Positions 6,815 through 13,165 of a DNA stretch of 13,165 nt are shown piece by piece. The first letter of the stretch is position 1. Each line of letters starts with the position of its first letter. A program made the translations under genes and the position numbers. Source of the DNA: Desulfobulbaceae bacterium (lineage in GTDB: Bacteria > Desulfobacterota > Desulfobulbia > Desulfobulbales > Desulfocapsaceae); NCBI GenBank assembly GCA_027067035.1, contig JAMOMO010000157.1, forward strand, positions 1-13,165, given 5' to 3'. The notes beneath the pieces were generated by a model, which saw only the letters and a program-made list of their open reading frames with translations, was not told the origin of the DNA and ran no database searches.

Positions 6815-7458
6815 AGGAAGTGCGTCTCGGTCAGGAGTTGAGTCAGGAGATGGGTGCAATTTACAAGGAGATGGAATCTGACTACGATACGGTGGCCAGA
6901 AGTCTGAATTTCAGCTGTGACGGTTGCCCTGATAACTGCTGTGACTCCTATTTCCTGCACCACACCTACAGCGAATGGGCCTATCTCTGGGAGGGCTTTC
7001 GCAGTCTTGATGAGGCGCGGCAGCAGGAGCTCATGGAACGTTCCGGAAAATATATTCTGGACTGTGAAGCAGCAGAAGCCAGGGGCGAGCGGCCCCAGGT
7101 GATGTGTCCCCTGCTCGACGACGGGCGCTGCACCCTCTACACCCATCGTCTCATGGTGTGCAGGACCCATGGTGTGCCTGCAAGAATGCGCCGTCCCGAC
7201 GGGCAGAGCCTCAGTTTTCCCGGCTGTTTCCGCTGCCAGAAGATAGTGAAAAAGAAATTTGTTCACGATTCTCAGGCGCCCCATGTGGAGCGCACCCCGC
7301 TTCTGCAGAGACTCGTCAAGGTGGAGCGGCAACTCATGGGAGAGAAGCTGCATCTCTATCCACGGGTTAAACTCACAATTGCCCAGATGCTGCTCAAGGG
7401 GCCACCCAGCATTGCCACACCGCATTGTGAACGGTCGGGAATCCAGCCAGATGTATAA
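6811..7458 (+). CDS. YkgJ-type CxxCxxCC cysteine cluster protein
   Basis: 215 aa. The N-terminal half carries C36-x2-C39-x3-C43-C44 (CDGCPDNCC), then C99 and C107 in CPLLDDGRCTLYTHR, C117 in MVCRTHG and C139-x2-C142 (PGCFRC). This is the pattern of the CxxCxxCC (YkgJ) family, thought to bind zinc or an iron-sulfur cluster; partners and reaction are not known. The usual order CPxL..GxCxxYxxRPxxCR is kept, with HRLMVCR in place of RPxxCR. The C-terminal third (from about 150) is basic and helical with no cysteine cluster. It is cytoplasmic, with no signal peptide. The ATG at 6811 overlaps the stop of the AMMECR1 gene by 4 bases, and its own stop overlaps the NUDIX gene by 8 bases, so translation of all three is probably coupled. 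Confidence 0.85.
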   Translation: MKEVRLGQELSQEMGAIYKEMESDYDTVARSLNFSCDGCPDNCCDSYFLHHTYSEWAYLWEGFRSLDEARQQELMERSGKYILDCEAAEARGERPQVMCPLLDDGRCTLYTHRLMVCRTHGVPARMRRPDGQSLSFPGCFRCQKIVKKKFVHDSQAPHVERTPLLQRLVKVERQLMGEKLHLYPRVKLTIAQMLLKGPPSIATPHCERSGIQPDV

Positions 7459-7945
7459 TCCGGGAGAAGAAATTATCCAGATTGTGGATCGTAACAATCT
7501 GGAGACAGAAATACTGCCACGGCGCGTCATGCGCGAGCAGGGCCTTATCCATCGTGCCTCCTATATCCTGGTTTTCAACGAGGAGGGGGAGCTTTTTCTT
7601 CAAAAACGTACCGCCGGCAAGGATCTCTATCCCTCATGCTGGGATGTGGCAGCGGGCGGAGTGGTGCTGGCAGGAGAGTCCTATGAGGAGTCTGCGGCCA
7701 GGGAGCTTGCTGAGGAGCTGGGGGTGACAGCCACATTCAGCCATCTCTTTGATCAGTATTTTGAAGAGGAGGACAACCGGGTCTGGGGCAGGATCTTCAG
7801 TTGTGTTCACAATGGCCCTTTTCAGCTGCAGAAGGAAGAGGTGGCGTTTGGCCGCTTTATGAAAATAGATGATATCTTTGAACTTTCAAAGATAGAAAAA
7901 TTTACCCCTGACGGGATTGATATACTACGCAAGGTTTCTCAATAG
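7451..7945 (+). CDS. NUDIX hydrolase, YfcD-like
   Basis: 164 aa. The complete Nudix box lies at 70-92: G70-x5-E76-x7-R84-E85-L86-x-E88-E89-x-G91-V92, the Mg2+-binding catalytic helix. The flanking sequence, VDRNN (12-16), HRASYILVF (34-42), FLQKRTAGKD (49-58), DVAAGGVV (65-72) and NRVWGRIFSCVHNGPF (109-124), resembles E. coli YfcD and the IPP-isomerase-like NUDIX branch rather than MutT or ADP-ribose enzymes. The substrate is unknown, presumably a nucleoside or isoprenoid diphosphate. The ATG at 7451 lies within the last codons of the cysteine-cluster gene (8-base overlap). Its stop TAG is followed at once by the helicase ATG (TAGATG), so it sits inside one transcription unit. Confidence 0.88.
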   Translation: MYNPGEEIIQIVDRNNLETEILPRRVMREQGLIHRASYILVFNEEGELFLQKRTAGKDLYPSCWDVAAGGVVLAGESYEESAARELAEELGVTATFSHLFDQYFEEEDNRVWGRIFSCVHNGPFQLQKEEVAFGRFMKIDDIFELSKIEKFTPDGIDILRKVSQ

Positions 7946-9394
7946 ATGAATAAAAGACACGTAAAACAGAGACAGAACAGAAGAAAAAGACTCCGTATCA
8001 TTCGACGGTGCGGCGTTGTGGCAACCGAGACACATACTGTGCAGCCCCCGGCAGCACAGCCGGTTCCTGTTGCACCCGCTGCTGCAGAGGCAGCAGTTAG
8101 AAAGCCGGAAAACAGCAGGGATGGACAAAAGCAGCGTCCCGGAGCGGAAAAGGAAAAACCGAACAGAAACAGAAAGTCGAAGTGGAATGTTTCCCTGTTT
8201 CCGGTGGATGTGCTGGAGGGAAAATCGCGCTTCCATGATTTTCGGCTTTCAGCCGGGCTCATGCACGGTATTGCCGATCTGAAGTTCAACTACTGCACCC
8301 CCATCCAGGAAAAGGCTCTGCCCGATGTCATTGCGGGAAAGGATCTGATCGGAAAGGCCAGCACCGGGACCGGAAAGAGTGCGGTGTTTCTCATCGGGAT
8401 TTTTGCCAGGCTGATTCGGGAACAGCAGAAAAAAAGGAAAAACGGTACTCCCCGTGCCCTTATCATTGCACCCACCAGGGAACTGGTGATTCAGATTGCA
8501 AAGGATGCCCGGGCCATCGGGAAGTATCTGCCCCTGCGTGTTGCAGAGGCATATGGTGGTACAGACTATGAGCGGCAGCAGAAGAATATCCGGGACCGGC
8601 CGGTTGATATTCTGGTGGCCACTCCGGGTCGGCTCCTTGATTTTTCCAGAAAACGGGTGGTGCAGCTCAATGAAGCTGCAATCATGGTGATTGATGAGGC
8701 TGACCGGATGCTGGACATGGGATTTATCCCTGATGTGCGCTCCATTATCCACAAGACACCTAACAAGGATAAGCGGCAGACAATGATGTTTTCCGCCACC
8801 CTCACTGAAGAGGTGACCCGACTGGCATCCCAGTGGTGTGTCAATCCGGTTTCCGTCGAGACCGAGGCGGAACAGGTTGCGGTTGAGACCGTGGAGCAGG
8901 TGGTCTACACCCTCACCAGAGATGAAAAATACACTGTTTTATACAATATTATCAACAGTGCTCCCTGTGATCGGGTAATCATCTTTACCAACATGAAAAG
9001 AGATGCCAAGCGTCTCAATGACCGCCTTCGTCGGGATGGAATCAACTGCACTCTCCTCACCGGGGATGTGCCGCAGCAGAAGAGGACGGCACGGCTGGAG
9101 AATTTCCGGAATGGCAGGATCAAAGTGATGGTGGCAACGGATGTTGCCGGGCGCGGCATTCATATTGACGGTATCAGTCATGTTGTTAATTATACCCTTC
9201 CCTATGAGCCGGAAGATTATGTCCATCGCATTGGCCGGACCGGCCGGGCCGGGGCCGATGGTATCTCCATCAGCTTTGCTGACGAGGAGAGTTCTTTTTA
9301 TCTCATGGATATTGAAGAGTATATCGGTGAGCCGCTTCCCTGCGTGGCACCGGATGAAACACTTTTAAAGGCCGTTGTCCGGAAGAAGAAATGA
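7946..9394 (+). CDS. rhlB: RhlB-like DEAD-box ATP-dependent RNA helicase
   Basis: 482 aa. Residues 1-90 are a basic, Ala/Pro-rich disordered extension (KRHVKQRQNRRKR; PPAAQPVPVAPAAAEAA), as in Pseudomonas RhlB. The core is complete: FHDF and Q motif CTPIQ (117-121), motif I ASTGTGKS (138-145), PTREL (176-180), TPGRL (226-230), DEAD (250-253), SAT (283-285), FTNMK (347-351), ATDVAGRGIH (397-406) and HRIGRTGR (427-434). Motif I reads AS...KS instead of the usual AQ...KT; the change is conservative. It unwinds RNA duplexes with ATP, in RNA decay or ribosome work. Similarity to Pseudomonas RhlB continues through SGDVPQ-like and HIDGISHVVN segments and the C-terminal ISFADEESS. It abuts the NUDIX stop and ends the block. 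RhlE and SrmB are less likely. Confidence 0.92.
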   Translation: MNKRHVKQRQNRRKRLRIIRRCGVVATETHTVQPPAAQPVPVAPAAAEAAVRKPENSRDGQKQRPGAEKEKPNRNRKSKWNVSLFPVDVLEGKSRFHDFRLSAGLMHGIADLKFNYCTPIQEKALPDVIAGKDLIGKASTGTGKSAVFLIGIFARLIREQQKKRKNGTPRALIIAPTRELVIQIAKDARAIGKYLPLRVAEAYGGTDYERQQKNIRDRPVDILVATPGRLLDFSRKRVVQLNEAAIMVIDEADRMLDMGFIPDVRSIIHKTPNKDKRQTMMFSATLTEEVTRLASQWCVNPVSVETEAEQVAVETVEQVVYTLTRDEKYTVLYNIINSAPCDRVIIFTNMKRDAKRLNDRLRRDGINCTLLTGDVPQQKRTARLENFRNGRIKVMVATDVAGRGIHIDGISHVVNYTLPYEPEDYVHRIGRTGRAGADGISISFADEESSFYLMDIEEYIGEPLPCVAPDETLLKAVVRKKK

Positions 9395-9396
9395 TA

Positions 9397-9437
9397 TCAG
9401 GGCTTCGGTCCGGCTGAGTGTTCTCTCTGAGCCCTGA
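9397..9437 (+). terminator. Stem-loop after the helicase gene, possible terminator
   Basis: TCAGGGCT (9397-9404) pairs perfectly with AGCCCTGA (9430-9437) around a 25-base loop, starting 3 bases after the helicase stop. It lies where the five-gene transcript should end. No T-run follows, so a Rho-independent mechanism is not supported; it may be a 3'-end protecting stem. Confidence 0.35.
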
Positions 9438-9539
9438 CTGAGGCCCGCTTCGACAGCATATGTTGTGCCGCTTCCCCTTCCTTTCTCTCTCCAGGGTGAG
9501 CTTCCACTCTGAAATTATTAGCATTGTTCCGCAGTTTTA

Positions 9540-9591
9540 TTGGCGTATCTTTTGTGACTGTTGTATATATATGAAGTATCTACATTAGAAT
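9540..9591 (+). promoter_or_regulatory. AT-rich candidate promoter region for the two-component operon
   Basis: The gap before the kinase gene becomes sharply AT-rich here. Two readings are possible: TTGGCG (9540-9545) with TATATA (9564-9569), spacer 18; or TTGTAT (9561-9566) with TAGAAT (9586-9591), spacer 19. I cannot choose between them. The second would put the start site inside the palindrome at 9593-9612. Confidence 0.35.
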
Positions 9592-9592
9592 C

Positions 9593-9612
9593 CTGTTCCT
9601 AAGCAGGAACAG
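9593..9612 (+). repeat. Perfect palindrome upstream of the sensor kinase gene
   Basis: CTGTTCCT (9593-9600) and AGGAACAG (9605-9612) are exact reverse complements around AAGC. The element lies 37 bases before the kinase ATG and directly downstream of a possible -10 box. It could be a dyad operator for a dimeric regulator (perhaps the NarL-type regulator encoded here) or a 5'-leader hairpin. No T-run follows, so a terminator is unlikely. Confidence 0.5.
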
Positions 9613-9649
9613 CAGCCACCAAACCGTCTCTTTTCAGCCACGAAGCCCT

Positions 9650-11380
9650 ATGTCTATTTCCTCCAGCAAACAGCCACTGTCTCTGCAGAAAAAACTGTTA
9701 ATCACTCTTATTCTTGCAGCAGTCGGGTTTATTCTTGCACAGCTGGTAATAGTCAATTTTTTTATCTACCCAAGTTATATAGCCCTTGAGCGGAACAAGG
9801 GAGAGAAGGATATTGAACGCTGCCTGAACGCACTCGGAAGAGAGATCCATTATCTTGACAAGTTCACCCATGACTGGTCTTCCTGGGATGACAGTTATGA
9901 ATTTATTCTTGATGGAAATGAGGATTATATCAGCTCAAATCTTCAGATCTCAACTTTTATTGACAATGAGATATACCTGATTTTTTATGTCACTCCCCGT
10001 GGCAGTGTGGTGTGGGGAAAGGCAATTGATCCGGAAAGCGAGGAGAGTATAGAACTTGCGGATTTCCCTGAGAAATCATGGCCCCTTTATCATCAACTGC
10101 TTGCCAGCGATGACCGGGTTATATCAGGACTGTTTATGTCAAGCCATGGGCCCATGCTGGTTGCCTCACGGCCGATACTGCGCACCGACCATACCGGACC
10201 AAGTCACGGCCGTCTCATCATGGGACGGCTGCTGAATGATGATTATATCAAGGTTCTGCAGGAGCAGACGCAGATAAGCTGGACCATGACCCCCATTGAT
10301 CAGGTGGATGGAGAACTCAGTCCAGAGGAGCTTGACCAGCTCAAGGGAGATGAAAAACTGCTGTTCAGGGAACAGGGGAACTCCCTTCTTGTCTACACAC
10401 TTTACAACGATCTGCGAGCAGATCCTGCGCTCCTGCTCCGTGCTGAAATCAGTCGTGAAATCAGTCAGCAGGGGTTGAAAACAGTGAGTTTTGCCCTGTT
10501 GGGGGGTGCTTTTGGAGTCTTGTTGATTTTCACCTCTCTCATGATCCTGTTGAACCGGCTCATTGTGAGACCCGTCAGTGTGCTGACCAGCAGTGTTGTA
10601 GCCATTCGAGACAGTGGTAATCTTTCATTGCTCGGTCACAATGAGGCCAAGGATGAAATAGGTATTCTTCATAATGAAATCAACCGCCTAATTGAAAAGC
10701 TTTCATCCTATCAACAGCGCCTGCGTGCCCTCTCGTCCCAGTTGCTCGTCTCCGAGGAGACTGAAAGAAGGCGCTTTGCAAGTGACCTCCACGACCGCAT
10801 CGGGCAGACCCTCACCATTATCAAGATGCGTCTTGATGCCATGGGGGCCACAACTGCTTCTGAGACTGACCGGAAAGAGGCTGAAGAGCTGAGCAAGCTC
10901 CTTGAGCAGCTCATTCAGGAGGCGCGGACCCTCACCTTTGAACTGAGCCCGCCGATGCTGTATGAAATCGGCCTCTGTGCCGCCCTCGAATGGCTGGTGG
11001 AGATGTATCAGGAGCAGCATCAGCTTCGGGTTCATCTGCAGTGTTGTGAGGTGCCAAAGGATGACAACTCAAGCCTTGCGGTGATGGCCTTTCAGATTGT
11101 CAGGGAGCTTCTGATGAATGTGGTGAAGCATGCCTGTACCGATGAGGCGCAGCTTACAATAGAGATCACTGACAGTGAACTTGTTACAACGGTCAGTGAC
11201 AAGGGATGCGGCCTTGCTGCCGATTTCACAGCTGATGTGGGAAGCAAAAAGGGCTTTGGCCTGTTCAGTATCCGTGAACGTCTGAATAATTTTGGCGGCA
11301 GCCTTGTTATTGATTCCATTCCGGGTGAAGGGACCAGCATTACTTTTTCAATACCGTTTTATGACATTGAGCTTGACTAA
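9650..11380 (+). CDS. Membrane sensor histidine kinase, CHASE4-HAMP-HisKA_3-HATPase
   Basis: 576 aa. Membrane segments at about 15-40 and 278-301 flank a periplasmic domain of about 235 residues. Its start (YLDKFTHDWSSWDDSYEFI, 68-86) is the signature of a CHASE4 sensor domain. RPVSVLTSSV onward (308-360) is a HAMP linker. The kinase is of the NarX/DesK class: H381 in ERRRFASDLHDRIGQTL (372-388), N490 in RELLMNVVKHA, DKGCG (517-521), GFGLFSIRERL (535-545) and GEGTS (559-563). It should autophosphorylate on H381 and pass the phosphate to the regulator 20 bases downstream. The signal is unknown; the CHASE4 ligand cannot be read from sequence. The ATG at 9650 has a weak Shine-Dalgarno but precedes the first membrane segment suitably. 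Confidence 0.92.
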   Translation: MSISSSKQPLSLQKKLLITLILAAVGFILAQLVIVNFFIYPSYIALERNKGEKDIERCLNALGREIHYLDKFTHDWSSWDDSYEFILDGNEDYISSNLQISTFIDNEIYLIFYVTPRGSVVWGKAIDPESEESIELADFPEKSWPLYHQLLASDDRVISGLFMSSHGPMLVASRPILRTDHTGPSHGRLIMGRLLNDDYIKVLQEQTQISWTMTPIDQVDGELSPEELDQLKGDEKLLFREQGNSLLVYTLYNDLRADPALLLRAEISREISQQGLKTVSFALLGGAFGVLLIFTSLMILLNRLIVRPVSVLTSSVVAIRDSGNLSLLGHNEAKDEIGILHNEINRLIEKLSSYQQRLRALSSQLLVSEETERRRFASDLHDRIGQTLTIIKMRLDAMGATTASETDRKEAEELSKLLEQLIQEARTLTFELSPPMLYEIGLCAALEWLVEMYQEQHQLRVHLQCCEVPKDDNSSLAVMAFQIVRELLMNVVKHACTDEAQLTIEITDSELVTTVSDKGCGLAADFTADVGSKKGFGLFSIRERLNNFGGSLVIDSIPGEGTSITFSIPFYDIELD

Positions 11381-11400
11381 CATGTGGGGGGAAATCTGTC

Positions 11401-12051
11401 ATGATTGAGGTTGTCCTGGTTGATGACCATAAGATGATTCGGGAAGGTATCTGTGCTCTGTTGAATAAAGAGGATGATATTTCCGTTGTGGGGCTCGCTG
11501 CCAACGGTCGTGAGGCCTTGCGCCTTGCCAGCAAGATGAAGTCCATCATAATGGTTATGGATGTCAGTATGCCGGAAATGAACGGCATTGATGCCACCTC
11601 CCAGTTGATGCGTGATGCACCTGACTGCAAGGTGCTCGGCCTGTCCATGTATACGGACAAACGCTTTGTCAATGGTATGCTCAAGGCGGGAGCACGTGGG
11701 TTTTTGCTGAAAGAGTGTGCCTATCAGGAACTTGTTCAGGCGGTACGGGCAGTGGAGAGCGGTCAGATTTATCTCAGTCCCAAAGTAACAGGTACTGTGG
11801 TGGAGGAGTATGTGCAGCATCTCAGTGAATCTGACGAGCAGCAGAGCGGGGTGGAGAGCCTCACGTTGAAAGAGAGGGAGGCTCTCCAGCTCATTGCCGA
11901 GGGATTCTCAACCAGGCAGATTGCAGACAAGCTCTTTGTCAGCGTCAAAACAATTGAAAGCCGCAGGCGTAATCTGCAGGAAAAACTTGCAGCCAACTCC
12001 GTTGCAGATCTGACAAAGATTGCAATCCGCGAGGGTCTTACGACCCTCTAG
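11401..12051 (+). CDS. NarL/FixJ-family DNA-binding response regulator
   Basis: 216 aa. The receiver domain (about 3-118) has the acidic pair D8-D9, phospho-acceptor D54 in VMDVSMPEMNG, S82 in LGLSMY and K104 in FLLKE. A linker at about 135-152 leads to a LuxR-type helix-turn-helix (153-212): LTLKEREALQLIAEGFSTRQIADKL and VSVKTIESRRRNLQEKL. Phosphorylation by the adjacent HisKA_3 kinase should drive dimerisation and binding to target promoters. The ATG at 11401 has a GGGGGGA (11386-11392) 8 bases upstream, a strong Shine-Dalgarno. The gene follows the kinase by 20 bases, a normal paired operon. Target genes are not evident; the palindrome at 9593-9612 is one possible site. Confidence 0.93.
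   Translation: MIEVVLVDDHKMIREGICALLNKEDDISVVGLAANGREALRLASKMKSIIMVMDVSMPEMNGIDATSQLMRDAPDCKVLGLSMYTDKRFVNGMLKAGARGFLLKECAYQELVQAVRAVESGQIYLSPKVTGTVVEEYVQHLSESDEQQSGVESLTLKEREALQLIAEGFSTRQIADKLFVSVKTIESRRRNLQEKLAANSVADLTKIAIREGLTTL
12031..12048 (+). terminator. Compact hairpin overlapping the end of the regulator gene
   Basis: GAGGGTC (12031-12037) pairs perfectly with GACCCTC (12042-12048) around TTAC, covering the last codons and ending just before the TAG. It sits between two converging genes (regulator + and PilY1-like -), where a bidirectional terminator is expected. No T-run follows on either strand, so this is a weak call. Confidence 0.3.
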
Positions 12052-12069
12052 AATTCCCCCTTACCATAC

Positions 12070-13165
12070 TCAGGGTGATGGAATAACCCAGTCCCTCCAC
12101 CAGATGTATGAGAAGGTTTCATTGGCGCCCGGATCAGTACTTATTATCCCGGCATCCTGAGAATCACTTTCAGGATCCACGTTGGTGGCACCCACTGAAA
12201 CAAAGAGCTTTGTCTCGTCAGGGTTGTCATTGATGACAAGTACAGGACGGGAGGGAATACCGCCACCGATGATTATGCCGGGGCCGTCGGTATCAAAGTT
12301 TTCAAAGAACTCCTCATTGGCCAGACCGGTTTTATAATCCATGGCATAGAGTTTTGCTATACCACCGGGCATGCAGGGATCGTCATTTGGGGTAAAGGTG
12401 GTGAAGTAATAGACTCCGGAAAACACTATTCCCTTGGCAAGTACCTTTTCTCCATCGGCAAGCAGGTAGTACCAGCCGAGATCATCGCCGTCCAGTTCCG
12501 GAATACTATAGTCGGGATCCGTTGGGTCAGTGATGTTGATCAGGTCATCAGGGGTGGCGTATACCAGTGATTCATGGGTGTCTTTGACCACAAAGACTCC
12601 ATCGCCGGTGGTGGGATCACAGGGATCCTCGCGGTCACCGGTGCCCATGAAAATCAGGTCATAGCCGTACTCGAGAGCCACACTGGGCGGGTAGAAAAAT
12701 TTCCTGTCAGTGACCGGGATTTCGGTATTGGCGGAGAAAATACGTTCCGCAACCCAGTTACTGATATTCTCATCGGTATCGGGAAAGACAAGGGGGGTCA
12801 AGTCAGCTTCCTTGAAATTTCCCACTCTGTACATGTTGCCGCCCAGATCACCGACATAAAATTTATCCAGAAAGCCATTGTCGTCAATATCAAGGGCGTT
12901 GACAGTACTGGCAAAGGAATAGTCCAGACCAAAAGAGAACTCCTTGAGCAGGTTCCCGGTGAGGAGTTCTATGATGTAGATACTGGTTCCGGCACTGTTG
13001 TCATCACTGTAGCCGCCACCGATTATCATGGCATCAACGCCTTCGGTGTCAGTATCGTTACGTTTCACCTTCCCGAAACGAGGCTCAGACCAGCTTTCTC
13101 CGAGTTCTGAGTAGATAAGCGGTTCAGCAAATTCCGTATCATTTACAGGGCTGATCCGCCACAGG
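12070..13165 (-). CDS. pilY1: PilY1-like type IV pilus-associated protein, C-terminal part (5' end outside window)
   Basis: About 365 codons are visible and the frame stays open to the right edge, so the N-terminal part is missing. The visible part is the C-terminal beta-propeller of PilY1: it opens LWRISPVND, then LGESWSEPRFGKV, AMIIGGGYSDD, and DIDDNGFLD followed by YVGDLGGNMYR, the PilY1 calcium-binding loop and its trailing strand. The loop has ligands at positions 1, 3, 5 and 9 (12865-12891). Further blades include FSGVYYFTTFTP, GGIAKLYAMDYKTG and GGIPSRPVLVIND, and it ends YIWWRDWVIPSP. PilY1 proteins are large, exported and tied to the type IV pilus tip, adhesion and calcium-dependent pilus extension. 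The GTG at 13068 is internal to the frame, not the start. It converges on the response regulator gene with an 18-base gap. Confidence 0.85.
   Translation of the reverse strand, partial: LWRISPVNDTEFAEPLIYSELGESWSEPRFGKVKRNDTDTEGVDAMIIGGGYSDDNSAGTSIYIIELLTGNLLKEFSFGLDYSFASTVNALDIDDNGFLDKFYVGDLGGNMYRVGNFKEADLTPLVFPDTDENISNWVAERIFSANTEIPVTDRKFFYPPSVALEYGYDLIFMGTGDREDPCDPTTGDGVFVVKDTHESLVYATPDDLINITDPTDPDYSIPELDGDDLGWYYLLADGEKVLAKGIVFSGVYYFTTFTPNDDPCMPGGIAKLYAMDYKTGLANEEFFENFDTDGPGIIIGGGIPSRPVLVINDNPDETKLFVSVGATNVDPESDSQDAGIISTDPGANETFSYIWWRDWVIPSP

Noticed and set aside
9460..9588. A 42-codon plus-strand ORF ending MKYLH just before the 9593 palindrome, which could be a leader peptide.
   Set aside because: No Shine-Dalgarno precedes either ATG, the composition looks random, and the ORF runs through the probable promoter.
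1..13165. CRISPR array, tRNA or rRNA, insertion sequence, phage or defence genes.
   Set aside because: No regularly spaced repeats, tRNA-like cloverleaf, transposase motifs or known defence domains were seen on either strand.

Overview
The window reads like chromosomal DNA of a Gram-negative, probably anaerobic bacterium. The signs are a soluble (non-lipoprotein) periplasmic binding protein, a periplasmic rhodanese, a PilY1-type pilus protein, an RhlB-type helicase and several cysteine-cluster proteins. The mixture (OleA-like synthase, AMMECR1, YkgJ-type protein, PilY1, CHASE4 kinase) suggests the deltaproteobacterial/Desulfobacterota range, perhaps Desulfobulbales. That placement is inference from gene content only. 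No rRNA, tRNA, CRISPR array, transposase or phage gene was seen.

Layout. (1) 122-1977: an exported rhodanese gene (+) converges, with a 3-base gap, on a two-gene minus-strand unit: a TIM-barrel amidohydrolase followed by a small Cys-rich protein with an ATGA overlap. A good sigma70-like promoter for this unit lies at 2090-2118. (2) 2143-4871: a polar amino acid-type ABC importer in the unusual order permease, binding protein, permease. The binding-protein gene has its own promoter, and no ATPase gene is present. (3) 4872-5204: a 333-base gap with a perfect inverted repeat, a spaced direct repeat and a GC-rich, possibly structured stretch. (4) 5205-9394: five genes packed with overlaps or no spacing: OleA-like thiolase-fold synthase, AMMECR1-family protein, CxxCxxCC (YkgJ-type) protein, YfcD-like NUDIX hydrolase and RhlB-like DEAD-box helicase. 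(5) 9395-9649: an AT-rich gap with candidate promoter elements and a perfect 8-bp palindrome. (6) 9650-12051: a CHASE4-HAMP-HisKA_3 sensor kinase and a NarL-type response regulator. (7) 12070-end: the C-terminal part of a PilY1-like protein on the minus strand, running off the right edge.

How the parts relate. The two permeases and the binding protein should form one importer that borrows an ATPase encoded elsewhere. The kinase and regulator form a complete two-component pair with a periplasmic sensor, whose target is not shown. The five-gene block is the least explained part. Its OleA-like enzyme keeps the Glu-Cys-His-Asn residues of long-chain acyl-CoA condensing enzymes but lacks oleB, oleC and oleD beside it, and it is tightly coupled to genes with no obvious lipid role. 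No clearly new defence or mobile system was found. The best candidates for follow-up are this block, the atypical binding protein, and the palindrome ahead of the kinase gene.
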